From: Chryseobacterium sp. LAM-KRS1
GTDB lineage: Bacteria > Bacteroidota > Bacteroidia > Flavobacteriales > Weeksellaceae
Direction of reading: 5' to 3'
DNA length: 64,000 nt
NCBI RefSeq assembly: GCF_013184525.1
Contig: NZ_JAAOIZ010000002.1
Span: 496,001-560,000 of the forward strand
The first letter of the stretch is position 1; each line of letters opens with the position of its first letter. Below the pieces are notes generated by a model that searched no databases, was not told the origin of the DNA, and saw only the letters and a program-made list of their open reading frames with translations. Positions 26,085 to 35,617 of the stretch are shown here, piece after piece. The position numbers and the translations under genes were made by a program.

Positions 26085-27473
26085 TTAAATGTGGATCACT
26101 TCTCCATAAGCTGCCGCAGCTGCTTCCATGATTGCTTCAGAAACAGTTGGGTGCGGGTGGATAGATTTAATGATCTCGTGCCCTGTTGTCTCTAATTTTC
26201 TTGCAACAACAGCTTCGGCAACCATATCAGTTACTCCGTCACCGATCATATGACATCCTAACCACTCTCCATATTTAGCATCGAAAATAACTTTGATGAA
26301 ACCATCTGTATTTCCGTTTGCAGTTGCTTTACCACTTGCAGAAAGAGGGAATTTACCTACTTTGATTTCATATCCTTTTTCCTTAGCCTGCTTTTCTGTA
26401 AGACCTACAGAAGCAACTTCAGGGTGACAGTAAGTACATCCAGGAATATTGCCATAATCAATTTTCTCTACGTGCAAGCCTTTGATCTTTTCAACACATG
26501 TAATTCCTTCTGCAGAAGCTACGTGTGCTAAGGCCTGAGTCGGGATAAGGTCACCGATGGCATAGTATCCGGGAACTGAAGTTTCATACCACTCATTAAC
26601 CAAAACTCTTCCTTTATCTGTCTGGATTCCTACTTCTTCCAATCCTATATTTTCGATATTGGCAGCAATACCAACCGCTGAAAGTAAAATATCAGCTTCC
26701 AGGGTAATGTTTCCATTAGCAGTTTTTACATTTGCTTTTACACCTTCTCCGCTGGTATCCACGCTTTCTACAGAAGCATTGGTCATAATCTCGATTCCTG
26801 ATTTTTTCAAAGATTTCTCAAGATGTTTAGAGATCTCTTCATCTTCTACAGGAACAATGTTCGGCATAAACTCAACAATAGTCACTTTTGTTCCCATCGT
26901 GTTATAGAAATCGGCAAACTCTACTCCGATTGCACCTGAACCTACAACAATCATAGATTTTGGCTGCTCAGGAAGAGATAATGCCTGTCTGTATCCGATT
27001 ACTTTTTTACCATCCTGTGGTAAATTCGGTAATTCTCTTGAACGTGCACCTGTTGCAATGATAATATGACTTCCTGCATATTCAGTCACTTTACCGTCTT
27101 TATCTGTAACAGATACCTTTTTATCTTTTAAAACTTTAGCCGTACCAAGGATAACATCGATCTTATTTTTTTTCATTAAGAACTCGATTCCTTTGCTCAT
27201 TTTGTTGGCAACACCACGGCTTCTTTGAATTACGTTTGGAAATTCAAAACTTGGCTCTACTTTATTTAAACCATAATCTTCAGCATGATTAATATAATGA
27301 AAAACCTGAGCAGATTTCAATAAAGCTTTAGTTGGTATACATCCCCAGTTAAGGCAAATTCCACCTAAATTCTCTTTTTCGATAATTGCAGTTTTGAAAC
27401 CCAACTGTGCCGCTCTAATCGCTGTAACATATCCACCAGGACCACTTCCGATGACAATAATATCGTAATTCAT
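26085..27473 (-). CDS. lpdA: Dihydrolipoyl dehydrogenase
   Basis: This 462-residue flavoprotein reoxidises the lipoyl groups of 2-oxoacid dehydrogenase complexes with NAD. It has the FAD-binding GSGPGG at 9-14, the redox disulfide Cys40/Cys45 in GGICLNWGC, a second nucleotide-binding motif (GSGAIGVEFA) near residue 180, and the C-terminal HPHPTVSEA with the catalytic His. The ATG at 27473 directly precedes the FAD motif; an upstream extension of 27 residues is not conserved in this family. It stands alone, as is common in flavobacteria, and probably serves several complexes, including the branched-chain enzyme encoded at 38012. Confidence 0.96.
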   Translation of the reverse strand: MNYDIIVIGSGPGGYVTAIRAAQLGFKTAIIEKENLGGICLNWGCIPTKALLKSAQVFHYINHAEDYGLNKVEPSFEFPNVIQRSRGVANKMSKGIEFLMKKNKIDVILGTAKVLKDKKVSVTDKDGKVTEYAGSHIIIATGARSRELPNLPQDGKKVIGYRQALSLPEQPKSMIVVGSGAIGVEFADFYNTMGTKVTIVEFMPNIVPVEDEEISKHLEKSLKKSGIEIMTNASVESVDTSGEGVKANVKTANGNITLEADILLSAVGIAANIENIGLEEVGIQTDKGRVLVNEWYETSVPGYYAIGDLIPTQALAHVASAEGITCVEKIKGLHVEKIDYGNIPGCTYCHPEVASVGLTEKQAKEKGYEIKVGKFPLSASGKATANGNTDGFIKVIFDAKYGEWLGCHMIGDGVTDMVAEAVVARKLETTGHEIIKSIHPHPTVSEAIMEAAAAAYGEVIHI

Positions 27474-27937
27474 TAGCTTAAAATTTTTATGCGAATTTAA
27501 GGAAAAAATATGGGATGATTCACGTTTATGCAAATTCATCCAATAATGAATCATATAGAAAATTTCATGTGATTATAATTAATAAAAAACATAACACAAC
27601 AAAATATTCATAACAAATATTATATTATACAAAAAATTTCACAATACAAAATCTTCTCCCGAAACAATTTCAATTTTAATAATCCTAAAAAATCCCTGTT
27701 ATTTCAGCTTTTAAATAATCACCGGTACTTTCATAGTCTCAGCTAATTCGTGATTAGCTGGTTTATAGGAAATAGGCAATAAAAATGCGTGCACTAGTTA
27801 CTATCTTACAAAAGATTTGGAAGTTCCGTGCCGATTGGTTTAATTAATAACGATCCGATATACTGAGTTTTAAAATAACATAATAAAAAAGAGCAGGTAT
27901 TTCCTGCTCTTTTGAGTCGTATATAAATTCCGGAGTA
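27474..27937. other. Gene-free region upstream of lpdA
   Basis: This AT-rich 464-bp stretch contains a perfect 8-bp inverted repeat, CAGCTAAT/ATTAGCTG with a 5-nt spacer, at 27740-27760, and the terminator of the next gene at 27887-27913. I see no convincing ORF or RNA gene. Confidence 0.6.
27887..27913 (-). terminator. Intrinsic terminator of the 27938 gene
   Basis: AAAAGAGCAGG pairs with CCTGCTCTTTT around a TATTT loop, giving an 11-bp perfect stem just beyond the small exported protein gene. Confidence 0.75.
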
Positions 27938-28198
27938 TTATAGTTTTTTCAATAATTTTTTTTCAATCATGTACTTCTCATCCAAAGCCTTTAACTGGTC
28001 TCTTTTCATCTTTTTGGTAGCCAGCGGATGGTTCAAAATAAGTTTCCTTTCCCGATTGTATTTTCTTTCCAGCTCTTGCGATTTCTTTTCTATCAATTCG
28101 GTTCTCGAAGGATGTGGCGGAGGTGCCGGGCGCCTCTGAGCCTGGACATTCATCGATAAACCTATTAATACTACTGTTGTTATAAAAAACTTGTTCAT
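27938..28198 (-). CDS. Small basic exported protein
   Basis: This 86-residue protein has a signal peptide ending NVQAQ, then a proline-rich stretch (RRPAPPPHPSR), then a charged helical segment dense in Lys, Arg and Glu. The family is unknown to me. The helix resembles short periplasmic coiled-coil or chaperone-like proteins, but this is only a resemblance in composition. It lies about 100 bases downstream of the GH3 gene on the same strand and may share its transcript. Confidence 0.7.
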   Translation of the reverse strand: MNKFFITTVVLIGLSMNVQAQRRPAPPPHPSRTELIEKKSQELERKYNRERKLILNHPLATKKMKRDQLKALDEKYMIEKKLLKKL

Positions 28199-28298
28199 GA
28201 CCTTTACTTTTGTGAATGATTTTAATAAAAAAAATATAATTAATTAACTTCATTCAGGTTCGGAGTAAATATTACATATATCATACCACAATCTTAAA

Positions 28299-30959
28299 TT
28301 ACTGAACTTCAACATCCTGCTTTAAAGTCAGATTTTTGGAAGAGTTTCCAATCATAATACGGTAAGTCCCTTTTTCTACGATCCAGTTCATTTTCTCATC
28401 CAAAAACTTCAGATCTTTTACGGGAACTTCTATAGATACCTTCTTTAATTCTCCCGGTTTCAGATATACTTTCTGAAATCCTTTTAGTTCAAGAACAGGT
28501 CTGGAAACTGAAGCCAATTTATCTCTTACATAGAGTTGGACAACTTCGCTTCCACTCACCTTTCCGGTATTTTTAATAGTAACCTTCGCAATAATGGTAT
28601 CGTTTGTGTGATATTGGGTCTTGTTCAATTGTAAATCCGAAATCTCAAAAGTCGTATAGCTCAATCCATATCCAAAGGGATACAATGGCTCGCCACTCAG
28701 GTCATAATAATCATTTCCCCTGCCGGTAGGATGATGGTTATACGTTAACGGAAGCTGCCCTTCTTCCTGTGGAAACGTAACCGGCAGTTTTCCGGATGGG
28801 TTTTCGTCCCCAAAAAGAACTTTTGCGATTGCATTTCCCCCTTGCTCTCCAGGATACCATACATCTAAAATAGCTCCGACCTCATCTTTCCACTTTGTTG
28901 TTTTTATTGCTGAACCTCCGACTAAGACCACGGTAGTCGGTTTACTTAACTTCGACACCTGATGAATAAAGTCTTCCTGATTTCCGGGAAGGGCTAAAGA
29001 TGAGCGATCCTGAAACTCGCCTTCATGAATTCCTGCGGTGACAATAATATGATCTGCCGTTTTTGCCAGTTCCAAGGCTTCATTAAAATTCTTTTTCTGA
29101 TCTTCTACACCATAATTCCATATCAGTTCTATATGAGCTTCGCCCCTGTTTTCTTTAAATTCGATCTGAAGATCATAACTTTTATTTTTAACAAAATCTA
29201 TTTCTGTGGTTTGAGTGGAATAGCTTAGCTTTTCCCACTGATCTACAACCAGTTTGCCGTCCAGATATAATCTGAAACCATCATTTCCACGAAGGCCCAA
29301 CCGATACTTGCCTGAATCCGGAGCTTTTAATTGCCCGGTCCAACGCACACTGTAATTATCCGGCTGAAGCTTTTCCACATCAGGAGAATACAAAGTCCAT
29401 TGAAAATTAATCTGTTCATCCTGTCTTTCAAATGCAGGATTTCCTTTGAATTCACTATTTGAAAAATAAAATCCTTTCAAGCCCTTTTGATTTCCAAAAG
29501 ATAAAAATTCAGCAGGAACAGTCAGTACATCTTTCACATTCCGCTCAATTCCTTTAGCATATACTACCTCAATCCCTTTCTTTGAGCAAAAGTTCTTAAT
29601 GCCTTCCAATATACTCACCTTATGATTTCCCGGTCCTGAATACCCGCCTAATCTGGCTTCCGTCGCATCAGCACCTACTAAAAGGATTCTTTTTGCATTT
29701 GCGGAAACAGGGAGTGTGTTGTTTTTGTTCTGAAGCAAGACAAAAGACTCTATTGCAGCTTTTTCTGCAAGACTTGCATAATTAAGCTTTTTTAAGCCCT
29801 CAATATCTTTATCGGATATGTATGGATCGTCAAATAACCCGAGTTCGAATTTAGCCCTCAGTACCCGCGAAACAGCATCATCTATTCTCTCCTGAGATAT
29901 TCTTCCGTCCAGGAATGATGGAATAAATAATCGGTAATGCTCGTAATCCGTCTGAAAAATTACGTCCAGACCTGCATTAATTGCCTGAGCTGAGGCATCC
30001 TCATAATCTTTTGCCGTAAAATGCAATACATTGGCACCACCAACTGCACTTGCATCACTGATTACAAATCCTTTAAAATTCCATTCTTTTTTCAATTTTT
30101 CTGATAACAACCAGTGGTTTGCTGTGGCAGGTCTTCCATCCAACAAATTATAAGAAGTCATTACAGATCTGCTTTTTCCCTCTGTAAATGCTTTAAAAAA
30201 CGGAATAAGGTGGGTTTCTTCCAGATATCTTTTGCTCCAGTGGATAGGATAAGAATCTCTTCCTCCCTCCCCCACGTTCGCAAGAAAATGTTTAGGCGTT
30301 GTAATGATTCCTGTATTTTCGAATGAGCTTACAAAACCGGTTCCCATCACGGAGGTCAAAAACGGGTCTTCTCCATATGTCTCCTCTGTTCTGCCCCATC
30401 TCACATCACTGGCCAAATTAACTACAGGAGTTAAGATCTGACGGATTCCCCTCAGTTTCGATTCTTTTGCAATCGCCATGGAGACTTCCTTCATCAGCCC
30501 TTGATTAAAAGATGAAGATAAAGCAATGGCTTGTGGAAAGGCCGTAGCGCCTTCTCTCATTAAACCGTGTAAAGCTTCATCAAATGGAATAATCGGAATT
30601 CCCAATCTTGATTCTTCAATAAAATATTTCTGAATACTATTGATTTTTCTCGCCAGTCTCTCTGCATCCTCATCTGCATTATATTTTAGCATTTGTCCGG
30701 CTACACCATCTCCTTGATTGGTGGCACTCACCTGTAATCCAAAAATCCCATGCCGGTACTGATCTTTGGAAACATGATCCAGGTCTCCGGGAATCATAAA
30801 ACACTGCCAGAACTTTTCTTCAGGCGTCATTCTTTTGAGCAGATCCTGAACCCTTAGCTCAACAGGTTGTTTTGAATCTTTATACAGTGGTTTTTGAGCG
30901 GAAACAAAGCTTAGACTTAATAGCAAAGCGATTCCTGGAAATCGAAAACGGAACTTCAT
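28299..30959 (-). CDS. Glycoside hydrolase family 3 beta-glycosidase with PA14 insert
   Basis: This 886-residue exported enzyme (signal peptide LLLSLSFVSAQ) removes terminal beta-linked glucose or xylose. The GH3 N-terminal barrel carries the nucleophile Asp302 in KGFVISDAS. The second GH3 domain follows and is interrupted at about 490-620 by a PA14 carbohydrate-binding domain (YRLGLRGNDGFRLYLDG). A fibronectin-III-like C-terminal domain ends at the stop. PA14 inserts in GH3 enzymes usually alter substrate size range. The start overlaps the stop of the GH29 gene by one base (TAATG), so the two are translationally coupled. Beta-glucosidase versus xylosidase cannot be decided here. Confidence 0.9.
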   Translation of the reverse strand: MKFRFRFPGIALLLSLSFVSAQKPLYKDSKQPVELRVQDLLKRMTPEEKFWQCFMIPGDLDHVSKDQYRHGIFGLQVSATNQGDGVAGQMLKYNADEDAERLARKINSIQKYFIEESRLGIPIIPFDEALHGLMREGATAFPQAIALSSSFNQGLMKEVSMAIAKESKLRGIRQILTPVVNLASDVRWGRTEETYGEDPFLTSVMGTGFVSSFENTGIITTPKHFLANVGEGGRDSYPIHWSKRYLEETHLIPFFKAFTEGKSRSVMTSYNLLDGRPATANHWLLSEKLKKEWNFKGFVISDASAVGGANVLHFTAKDYEDASAQAINAGLDVIFQTDYEHYRLFIPSFLDGRISQERIDDAVSRVLRAKFELGLFDDPYISDKDIEGLKKLNYASLAEKAAIESFVLLQNKNNTLPVSANAKRILLVGADATEARLGGYSGPGNHKVSILEGIKNFCSKKGIEVVYAKGIERNVKDVLTVPAEFLSFGNQKGLKGFYFSNSEFKGNPAFERQDEQINFQWTLYSPDVEKLQPDNYSVRWTGQLKAPDSGKYRLGLRGNDGFRLYLDGKLVVDQWEKLSYSTQTTEIDFVKNKSYDLQIEFKENRGEAHIELIWNYGVEDQKKNFNEALELAKTADHIIVTAGIHEGEFQDRSSLALPGNQEDFIHQVSKLSKPTTVVLVGGSAIKTTKWKDEVGAILDVWYPGEQGGNAIAKVLFGDENPSGKLPVTFPQEEGQLPLTYNHHPTGRGNDYYDLSGEPLYPFGYGLSYTTFEISDLQLNKTQYHTNDTIIAKVTIKNTGKVSGSEVVQLYVRDKLASVSRPVLELKGFQKVYLKPGELKKVSIEVPVKDLKFLDEKMNWIVEKGTYRIMIGNSSKNLTLKQDVEVQ

Positions 30960-32401
30960 TATTTCTGTAGTTGAATTACAGTTGAATATATGAGCTGTTT
31001 ACGTTCTGAAGGCAGGTGCACCTCAATGCTGTTTCCTTTCTGCTTCCACTGTACCTTCGAATCAATACCCAGAATTTTCAGGGATTTAGGGGTAAAGTTT
31101 TCAGGGACTGAAAAACTCAGGTCAGAAGGAGCTGCATAACTTGTTTTTTCATCGGTATGGAATACATTCACCGTTTTTCCGTCTTTGCTCGTGGTGTAAT
31201 AAAAGTCCCCTTCATGAAAAGGAGCCAAGGTTCTTGTTGCAAAAACAGCTGCCCCATTCTTATCCATCCAACCGGATATTTCTTTCAGCCTTTCATATAC
31301 CACAGCATCATAATCCCCATTAGGACCGGGAGCAATATTCATCAGATAGTTTCCTCCTCTTGAAATGATTTTAATGAGGGTTTCAATGATCTTTTGGGAG
31401 GACTTATAATGATCATTAGGTACGTAAGAAAAAGAATCTCCCATGGTAATACAGCTTTCCCAGGGAATTGAAAGAGGCTGATCGGGCACTGCCTGTTCCG
31501 GAGTTACATAATTTTCCCATTTTCCGGGAACCGTACGGTCTACGATAATGATTCCCGGCTGGTTTTTCCGGGCCATATTACCAATCTTATCCATATCGAT
31601 ATCCTGTTCCACCTTAATGGTTTTTTGCCATTCTACAGCAGGATCAATTGTTTTAAAGGGGCGCACCCAGCCACCATCCAGCCACAGTATATCTATTTTA
31701 CCATAATTTGAAGTAATCTCATTGAGCTGATTCCAGGTAAACTTCTTAAAGCGTTCCCATCTTTCCGGATATTTTTTAGGATCATAATTTACATTCCGGT
31801 CTTTTGGAGGAAAGTAAGGCCACCAATAATCATCGGAATGCCAGTCCGGTTTAGAAAAATAAGCTCCGATCTTAAATCCCTCTTTACGGAATTTGGTAAA
31901 AATTTCTTGTACAACATCTGCTTTGGGATTTTTAGAAAAAGGAGTTTTAGCAGACGTTATTTTGTAATCAGATTCTTTCGTATCAAACATGGAAAATCCA
32001 TCATGGTGCTTCGTTGTAAAAACTACATATTTCATTCCCGCTTTTTTAGCTGCATCAGCCCACTTCCGGGGATTAAACTGAGTTGGATTGAATGTTGTCT
32101 GAAGATTTTCATAATTCTTCACATATTCATTATATGTTTCTCCGTGTTCAGGCTTACGCTGAGTCCACGATTCGTCTTCCGGGCATAGACTCCAGCTTTC
32201 TACAATTCCCCATTGGCTGTACGTTCCCCAATGCATAAAAAGTCCGAATTTAAGATCCTGCCATTCTTCCAGGTTTTTCACAACCAAAGGGTCCGTTGGC
32301 TTCTCATAGCCTTTTGAAACATTATGGGCCTGTGAAAGAAAGGTTGCCGATATGAAAAGTGATGAAAGAAAAAAGGTTTTAGTTTTTTGTGGAATCAGCA
32401 T
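30959..32401 (-). CDS. Alpha-L-fucosidase, GH29
   Basis: This 480-residue exported enzyme hydrolyses alpha-L-fucosyl residues of glycans or xyloglucan. The catalytic nucleophile Asp242 lies in ILWLDGGW. N-terminal family blocks (KFGLFMHWGTYSQWG, KYVVFTTKHHDGFSMFDT) are intact. The ATG at 32401 gives a proper signal peptide (FFLSSLFISATFLSQA); a 33-residue upstream extension would spoil it. It is the first gene of a two-gene unit with the GH3 enzyme, suggesting sequential trimming of one fucosylated glycan. Confidence 0.9.
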   Translation of the reverse strand: MLIPQKTKTFFLSSLFISATFLSQAHNVSKGYEKPTDPLVVKNLEEWQDLKFGLFMHWGTYSQWGIVESWSLCPEDESWTQRKPEHGETYNEYVKNYENLQTTFNPTQFNPRKWADAAKKAGMKYVVFTTKHHDGFSMFDTKESDYKITSAKTPFSKNPKADVVQEIFTKFRKEGFKIGAYFSKPDWHSDDYWWPYFPPKDRNVNYDPKKYPERWERFKKFTWNQLNEITSNYGKIDILWLDGGWVRPFKTIDPAVEWQKTIKVEQDIDMDKIGNMARKNQPGIIIVDRTVPGKWENYVTPEQAVPDQPLSIPWESCITMGDSFSYVPNDHYKSSQKIIETLIKIISRGGNYLMNIAPGPNGDYDAVVYERLKEISGWMDKNGAAVFATRTLAPFHEGDFYYTTSKDGKTVNVFHTDEKTSYAAPSDLSFSVPENFTPKSLKILGIDSKVQWKQKGNSIEVHLPSERKQLIYSTVIQLQK

Positions 32402-32585
32402 AAAAAAATACTTTTTGCTAATGTAATCATCCTGCTGTAAACTCGCAAAAATTACTTCCCTGTATGACTCCTGATGAGTAGCTTCAGAGCTTTTAAACAT
32501 TCAGGGTTTTTAAAAATATTTTCTCCCCGCGGATGAAATTTCTGTTTTTAGCTTACTAAGACTAATCCTTTATGGGGTTTCAAAC

Positions 32586-33479
32586 CTAGATAAGTTTCTG
32601 TAAAGCAGAATCAATATCAGGATAGAGGAATTGAAAGCCATTTTTCATCAGTATTTCCGGATATACATTTCTGCTTTTAAGTAATAATTCTGTTTCTGTA
32701 TTGAGAAATACAGACGCCAGTTCCAGTTGCCACACAGGGGAATTAATTCCAAACGGAATTCGTAAACGTTTCCGTAGTTTTTTCATTAATTCTTCATTAG
32801 TTAAAGGCTGAGGAGCGGTCACATTAACACAACCTGAAATGTATTCATGATGTATGATCCATTCAATGGCACGACAAAAATCTTCAATATGAATCCAGCT
32901 AACATGCTGATTCCCTCTTCCCTGTCTTCCTCCTAACCCTAGTTTTGTAACCTGGCAAAGTTTTGGGAAAGCTCCTCCGTTTTTCCCCATTACTATAGAA
33001 GTACGTAACGCCACTTTCCTTATCTCATCATGATGCACGGCAAAGAATTCCTTTTCCCAGCTTTTACAGATATTCATCGAAAAATCATCTCCTATAACTC
33101 CGTTTTCTTCTGTATTCAGATTCTTTTCAGAGTGCACATAAATGGTTGCCGAACTTGCATTCAGCCATATTTTCGGTTTGTCAGTGCATTGGTCTACCGC
33201 TTTTTGAAGAACTCTTGTACTTTCAATTCTTGAGGAATAAATTTCTTTTTTGTTTTTATCATTATACCTGCAGTCAACAGATTTCCCCGTAAGATTGATC
33301 AGGACATCACAGCTCTCAAGCTTATGTGACCACTCGCCGATATGGGTTGCATCCCAATACATTTCGTGTTCATTTTTAGGATTTCTGGTTAAAATATAGA
33401 CCTGATTTCCTTTCGCACGGAAATACTCTTTCAGGTTTTCACCAAGAAATCCTGTACCGCCTGCAATAATGATTTTCAT
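32586..33479 (-). CDS. TIGR01777 family NAD-dependent epimerase/dehydratase
   Basis: This 297-residue Rossmann-fold protein has GGTGFLG at residues 7-13 and the family block LINLTGKSVDCRY near residue 63. The TIGR01777 family (E. coli YfcH type) is an atypical short-chain dehydrogenase group of poorly defined function; members are often fused or adjacent to SRPBCC domains. An SRPBCC gene lies two genes upstream here, matching that association. It is the last of four minus-strand genes probably controlled by the GbsR-like regulator. Confidence 0.87.
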   Translation of the reverse strand: MKIIIAGGTGFLGENLKEYFRAKGNQVYILTRNPKNEHEMYWDATHIGEWSHKLESCDVLINLTGKSVDCRYNDKNKKEIYSSRIESTRVLQKAVDQCTDKPKIWLNASSATIYVHSEKNLNTEENGVIGDDFSMNICKSWEKEFFAVHHDEIRKVALRTSIVMGKNGGAFPKLCQVTKLGLGGRQGRGNQHVSWIHIEDFCRAIEWIIHHEYISGCVNVTAPQPLTNEELMKKLRKRLRIPFGINSPVWQLELASVFLNTETELLLKSRNVYPEILMKNGFQFLYPDIDSALQKLI

Positions 33480-33520
33480 AAATTTAGGGTTTTAGAGGGT
33501 TAATTATTCTGAACTCCGTT

Positions 33521-34225
33521 TCAGATAATATATTTTTTTATTTTTACTTTAATCTCGGAACCTTCTGCAAGCATTACAGACAGAGGATCCTGAATGTTCA
33601 AAAATTTAAAATCTTTTCCGTAGATTCTTTCAAAATCTATCTTCAACTGATGATCTTTTACCAGATAATATTTCCATTGAGGGTGGCAAACTTCATACTC
33701 GGAAGTCTTGTTATCATTTTTTGTAAATCCGTAATAGTGTTCGGTAATGAACTCAAATTCAGAATCAGATTCCATAGGAAGTGCCTGAAGATCTGCAGTA
33801 ATTTCCATAGAATGCCATGTTTTATCTTTCCATGAATATGTAACCAACATTTCGTGTTCCTTTTTTGCTATTGCGTTTTTCATCGGCAGCGTTTTATAAT
33901 TTTCATTATAGATAGCATTTGCAATAAAGCTTAAGGCCGGTTTCGGAACAATCTCTTTAATAAAGACCACTCCTCTTTTCCATGCATTATTTTCTCTTTT
34001 TTTCACATAAAACCTAAGGTTAACTTCCTCAAAGTTGCGGTGAAAAGGGATGCGTAAACCGAGTAATCTGGTATTTAAAAACATAAATCCGACAAGACTT
34101 ATATAGCATTTCCCTTTATAGAAATCAAGTTCTGTACCTTCAGGAAGATATTTTATCAGTATTTCAGGATCTATTTCATAATTGATGATCGCCAGTTTGC
34201 GCCATTCAGCCTTTAAAAAGTTCAT
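33521..34225 (-). CDS. DUF2071 (YqjF-like) family protein
   Basis: This 234-residue protein matches the DUF2071/YqjF family, with MNFLKAEWRKLAIINYEI at the N-terminus and a LPEGTELDFYKGKCYISLVGF block. Its biochemical role is unknown. The fold is thought to be related to acetoacetate decarboxylase. ATG 34225 starts the conserved region and overlaps the SRPBCC gene by 20 bases; an alternative start at 34252 adds nine residues not expected in the family. Confidence 0.82.
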   Translation of the reverse strand: MNFLKAEWRKLAIINYEIDPEILIKYLPEGTELDFYKGKCYISLVGFMFLNTRLLGLRIPFHRNFEEVNLRFYVKKRENNAWKRGVVFIKEIVPKPALSFIANAIYNENYKTLPMKNAIAKKEHEMLVTYSWKDKTWHSMEITADLQALPMESDSEFEFITEHYYGFTKNDNKTSEYEVCHPQWKYYLVKDHQLKIDFERIYGKDFKFLNIQDPLSVMLAEGSEIKVKIKKYII

Positions 34226-34670
34226 AATTCTGCATTTTTTTGATGATTTCATTTCTTTTTACTAAAAAATCTTTGAGGTAATTTTTAAGAAAAAAATAAT
34301 TAAACAGCATACCGATCATTCCCAAAGGAGATTCAAATTCGAAAATATCGGTCATGATCGTGTAATTTCCTTCCTGTTTGAAAAGGTGCTGATGCTTTAA
34401 TGATTTAAAAGTTCCTTTCAGCATAACATCAGTAAACTCCAGAGGCTTTTCCATACTGATTATTTTTGAAGTGTGCGTCTGATATATTCCCAGATGCTTT
34501 GCACGCCATGTTACCGTTTCATTCAGTTCAATAAGTCCGTGCATACGTCCGGCAATAGCTTTCTCCTCTGTACCGGATGTTGATTGCTGATGCAGATCAA
34601 TATCCCTTGATAGATCAAAAACTTTACAGATGTCTGCCTTAATGATTGTTTTTAAATAAATTCTAGACAT
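34206..34670 (-). CDS. SRPBCC family protein
   Basis: This 154-residue protein has the SRPBCC helix-grip fold pattern: an N-terminal strand with IKADICKVFDLSRDID, a central LIELNETVTWRAKHLG segment, and a C-terminal long helix (FFLKNYLKDFLVKRNEIIKKM). Such proteins bind hydrophobic ligands. It overlaps both neighbours by a few bases, so the four genes form one translationally coupled operon. Confidence 0.82.
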   Translation of the reverse strand: MSRIYLKTIIKADICKVFDLSRDIDLHQQSTSGTEEKAIAGRMHGLIELNETVTWRAKHLGIYQTHTSKIISMEKPLEFTDVMLKGTFKSLKHQHLFKQEGNYTIMTDIFEFESPLGMIGMLFNYFFLKNYLKDFLVKRNEIIKKMQNYELFKG

Positions 34671-35475
34671 AGTAATACAATAAAGTGATCAAGACAATAG
34701 TTCTGTAAATAATCCAACTTATGGACGGAATAAAATTCAATTCCAATATTTTGCAACGTCTTATGTGCTCTAGAAGCATCATGAAAACCACAATTCCAAA
34801 GTAAAAAATATAAAATAGAGAATTGAATTCTGTAAAGAGAGCAGGCAATAAAAGCAGGGTCCCGATCAGGGAAACAGTCATCATATTTCCGATATAATCC
34901 CATATTTTATCTTTCAGGTAGGCCTTTAAAAAAACAGTTTGCCAAGCGATCTGCCCTAAACAAATGGCCAATTCCCTTAAAAAATTCCGGCTAAAACCTA
35001 ATCCCGTTTTTGTAACAAATACACTTAAAATACAGGAGGAAAAAATCACCACAAACAGGATGTATCCGATCCTGTACTTCATGTTAAAATCGGGAACACA
35101 TGACTCTTCTGTATAAGGTTTAGATGATGGAATAATCTGTTTTCTGTTATATGACACAAAAGAATATAATTTTCTGAAAAACCAGTAAAAAGGTTGTATT
35201 CTCGCTATCTTCTCCAATACCGGAAATGAGTTTCCAATAATAGCAAGCAGGCTGTCCAGACCGTATATCACTTCATTTGTGCTATGATCAATCAACGCAA
35301 TTTCATTTTTTGCCCGCTTATAATCAATAACCGATCTGCTCTTAACACTCAATTCACTAAAAGCCTCTCTCCCATTTTCATCAAGCATTCCACATTGTAT
35401 AAAACCTTTAGAGTAAATATTACACATAGGACATTCATTGTCGTAGATGAGGGTCTGGTTCTTTAGAGTTTTCAT
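34663..35475 (-). CDS. DCC (DUF393) thiol-disulfide family protein with membrane domain
   Basis: This 270-residue protein has an N-terminal DCC/DUF393 domain with YDNECPMCNIY, where Cys15 and Cys18 form the CxxC redox motif. About four hydrophobic segments follow between residues 120 and 270, so the redox domain is membrane-anchored. It is the first gene of the four-gene operon. An 18-bp inverted-repeat motif identical to one at the neighbouring regulator's promoter lies about 85 bases upstream. Confidence 0.82.
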   Translation of the reverse strand: MKTLKNQTLIYDNECPMCNIYSKGFIQCGMLDENGREAFSELSVKSRSVIDYKRAKNEIALIDHSTNEVIYGLDSLLAIIGNSFPVLEKIARIQPFYWFFRKLYSFVSYNRKQIIPSSKPYTEESCVPDFNMKYRIGYILFVVIFSSCILSVFVTKTGLGFSRNFLRELAICLGQIAWQTVFLKAYLKDKIWDYIGNMMTVSLIGTLLLLPALFTEFNSLFYIFYFGIVVFMMLLEHIRRCKILELNFIPSISWIIYRTIVLITLLYYYV

Positions 35476-35559
35476 ATCCTTAATTTTAAAATGATTTTCT
35501 TTTCGAGAAGTACAAAATCAAAAACAAATGAATGATTAAATTTTTCATAATTATTATAT

Positions 35560-35577
35560 TTTCAATAATTTTTGAAA
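35560..35577. promoter_or_regulatory. GbsR-type operator candidate, site 1
   Basis: TTTCAATAATTTTTGAAA contains TTTCAA and TTGAAA arms around TAATTT. It is identical over all 18 bases to the site at 36172 and lies upstream of the DCC/SRPBCC/DUF2071/TIGR01777 operon. Confidence 0.6.
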
Positions 35578-35617
35578 GTTTATTTGAAATAAAAAAGGAA
35601 CACTGTCCTTTTTAGCC

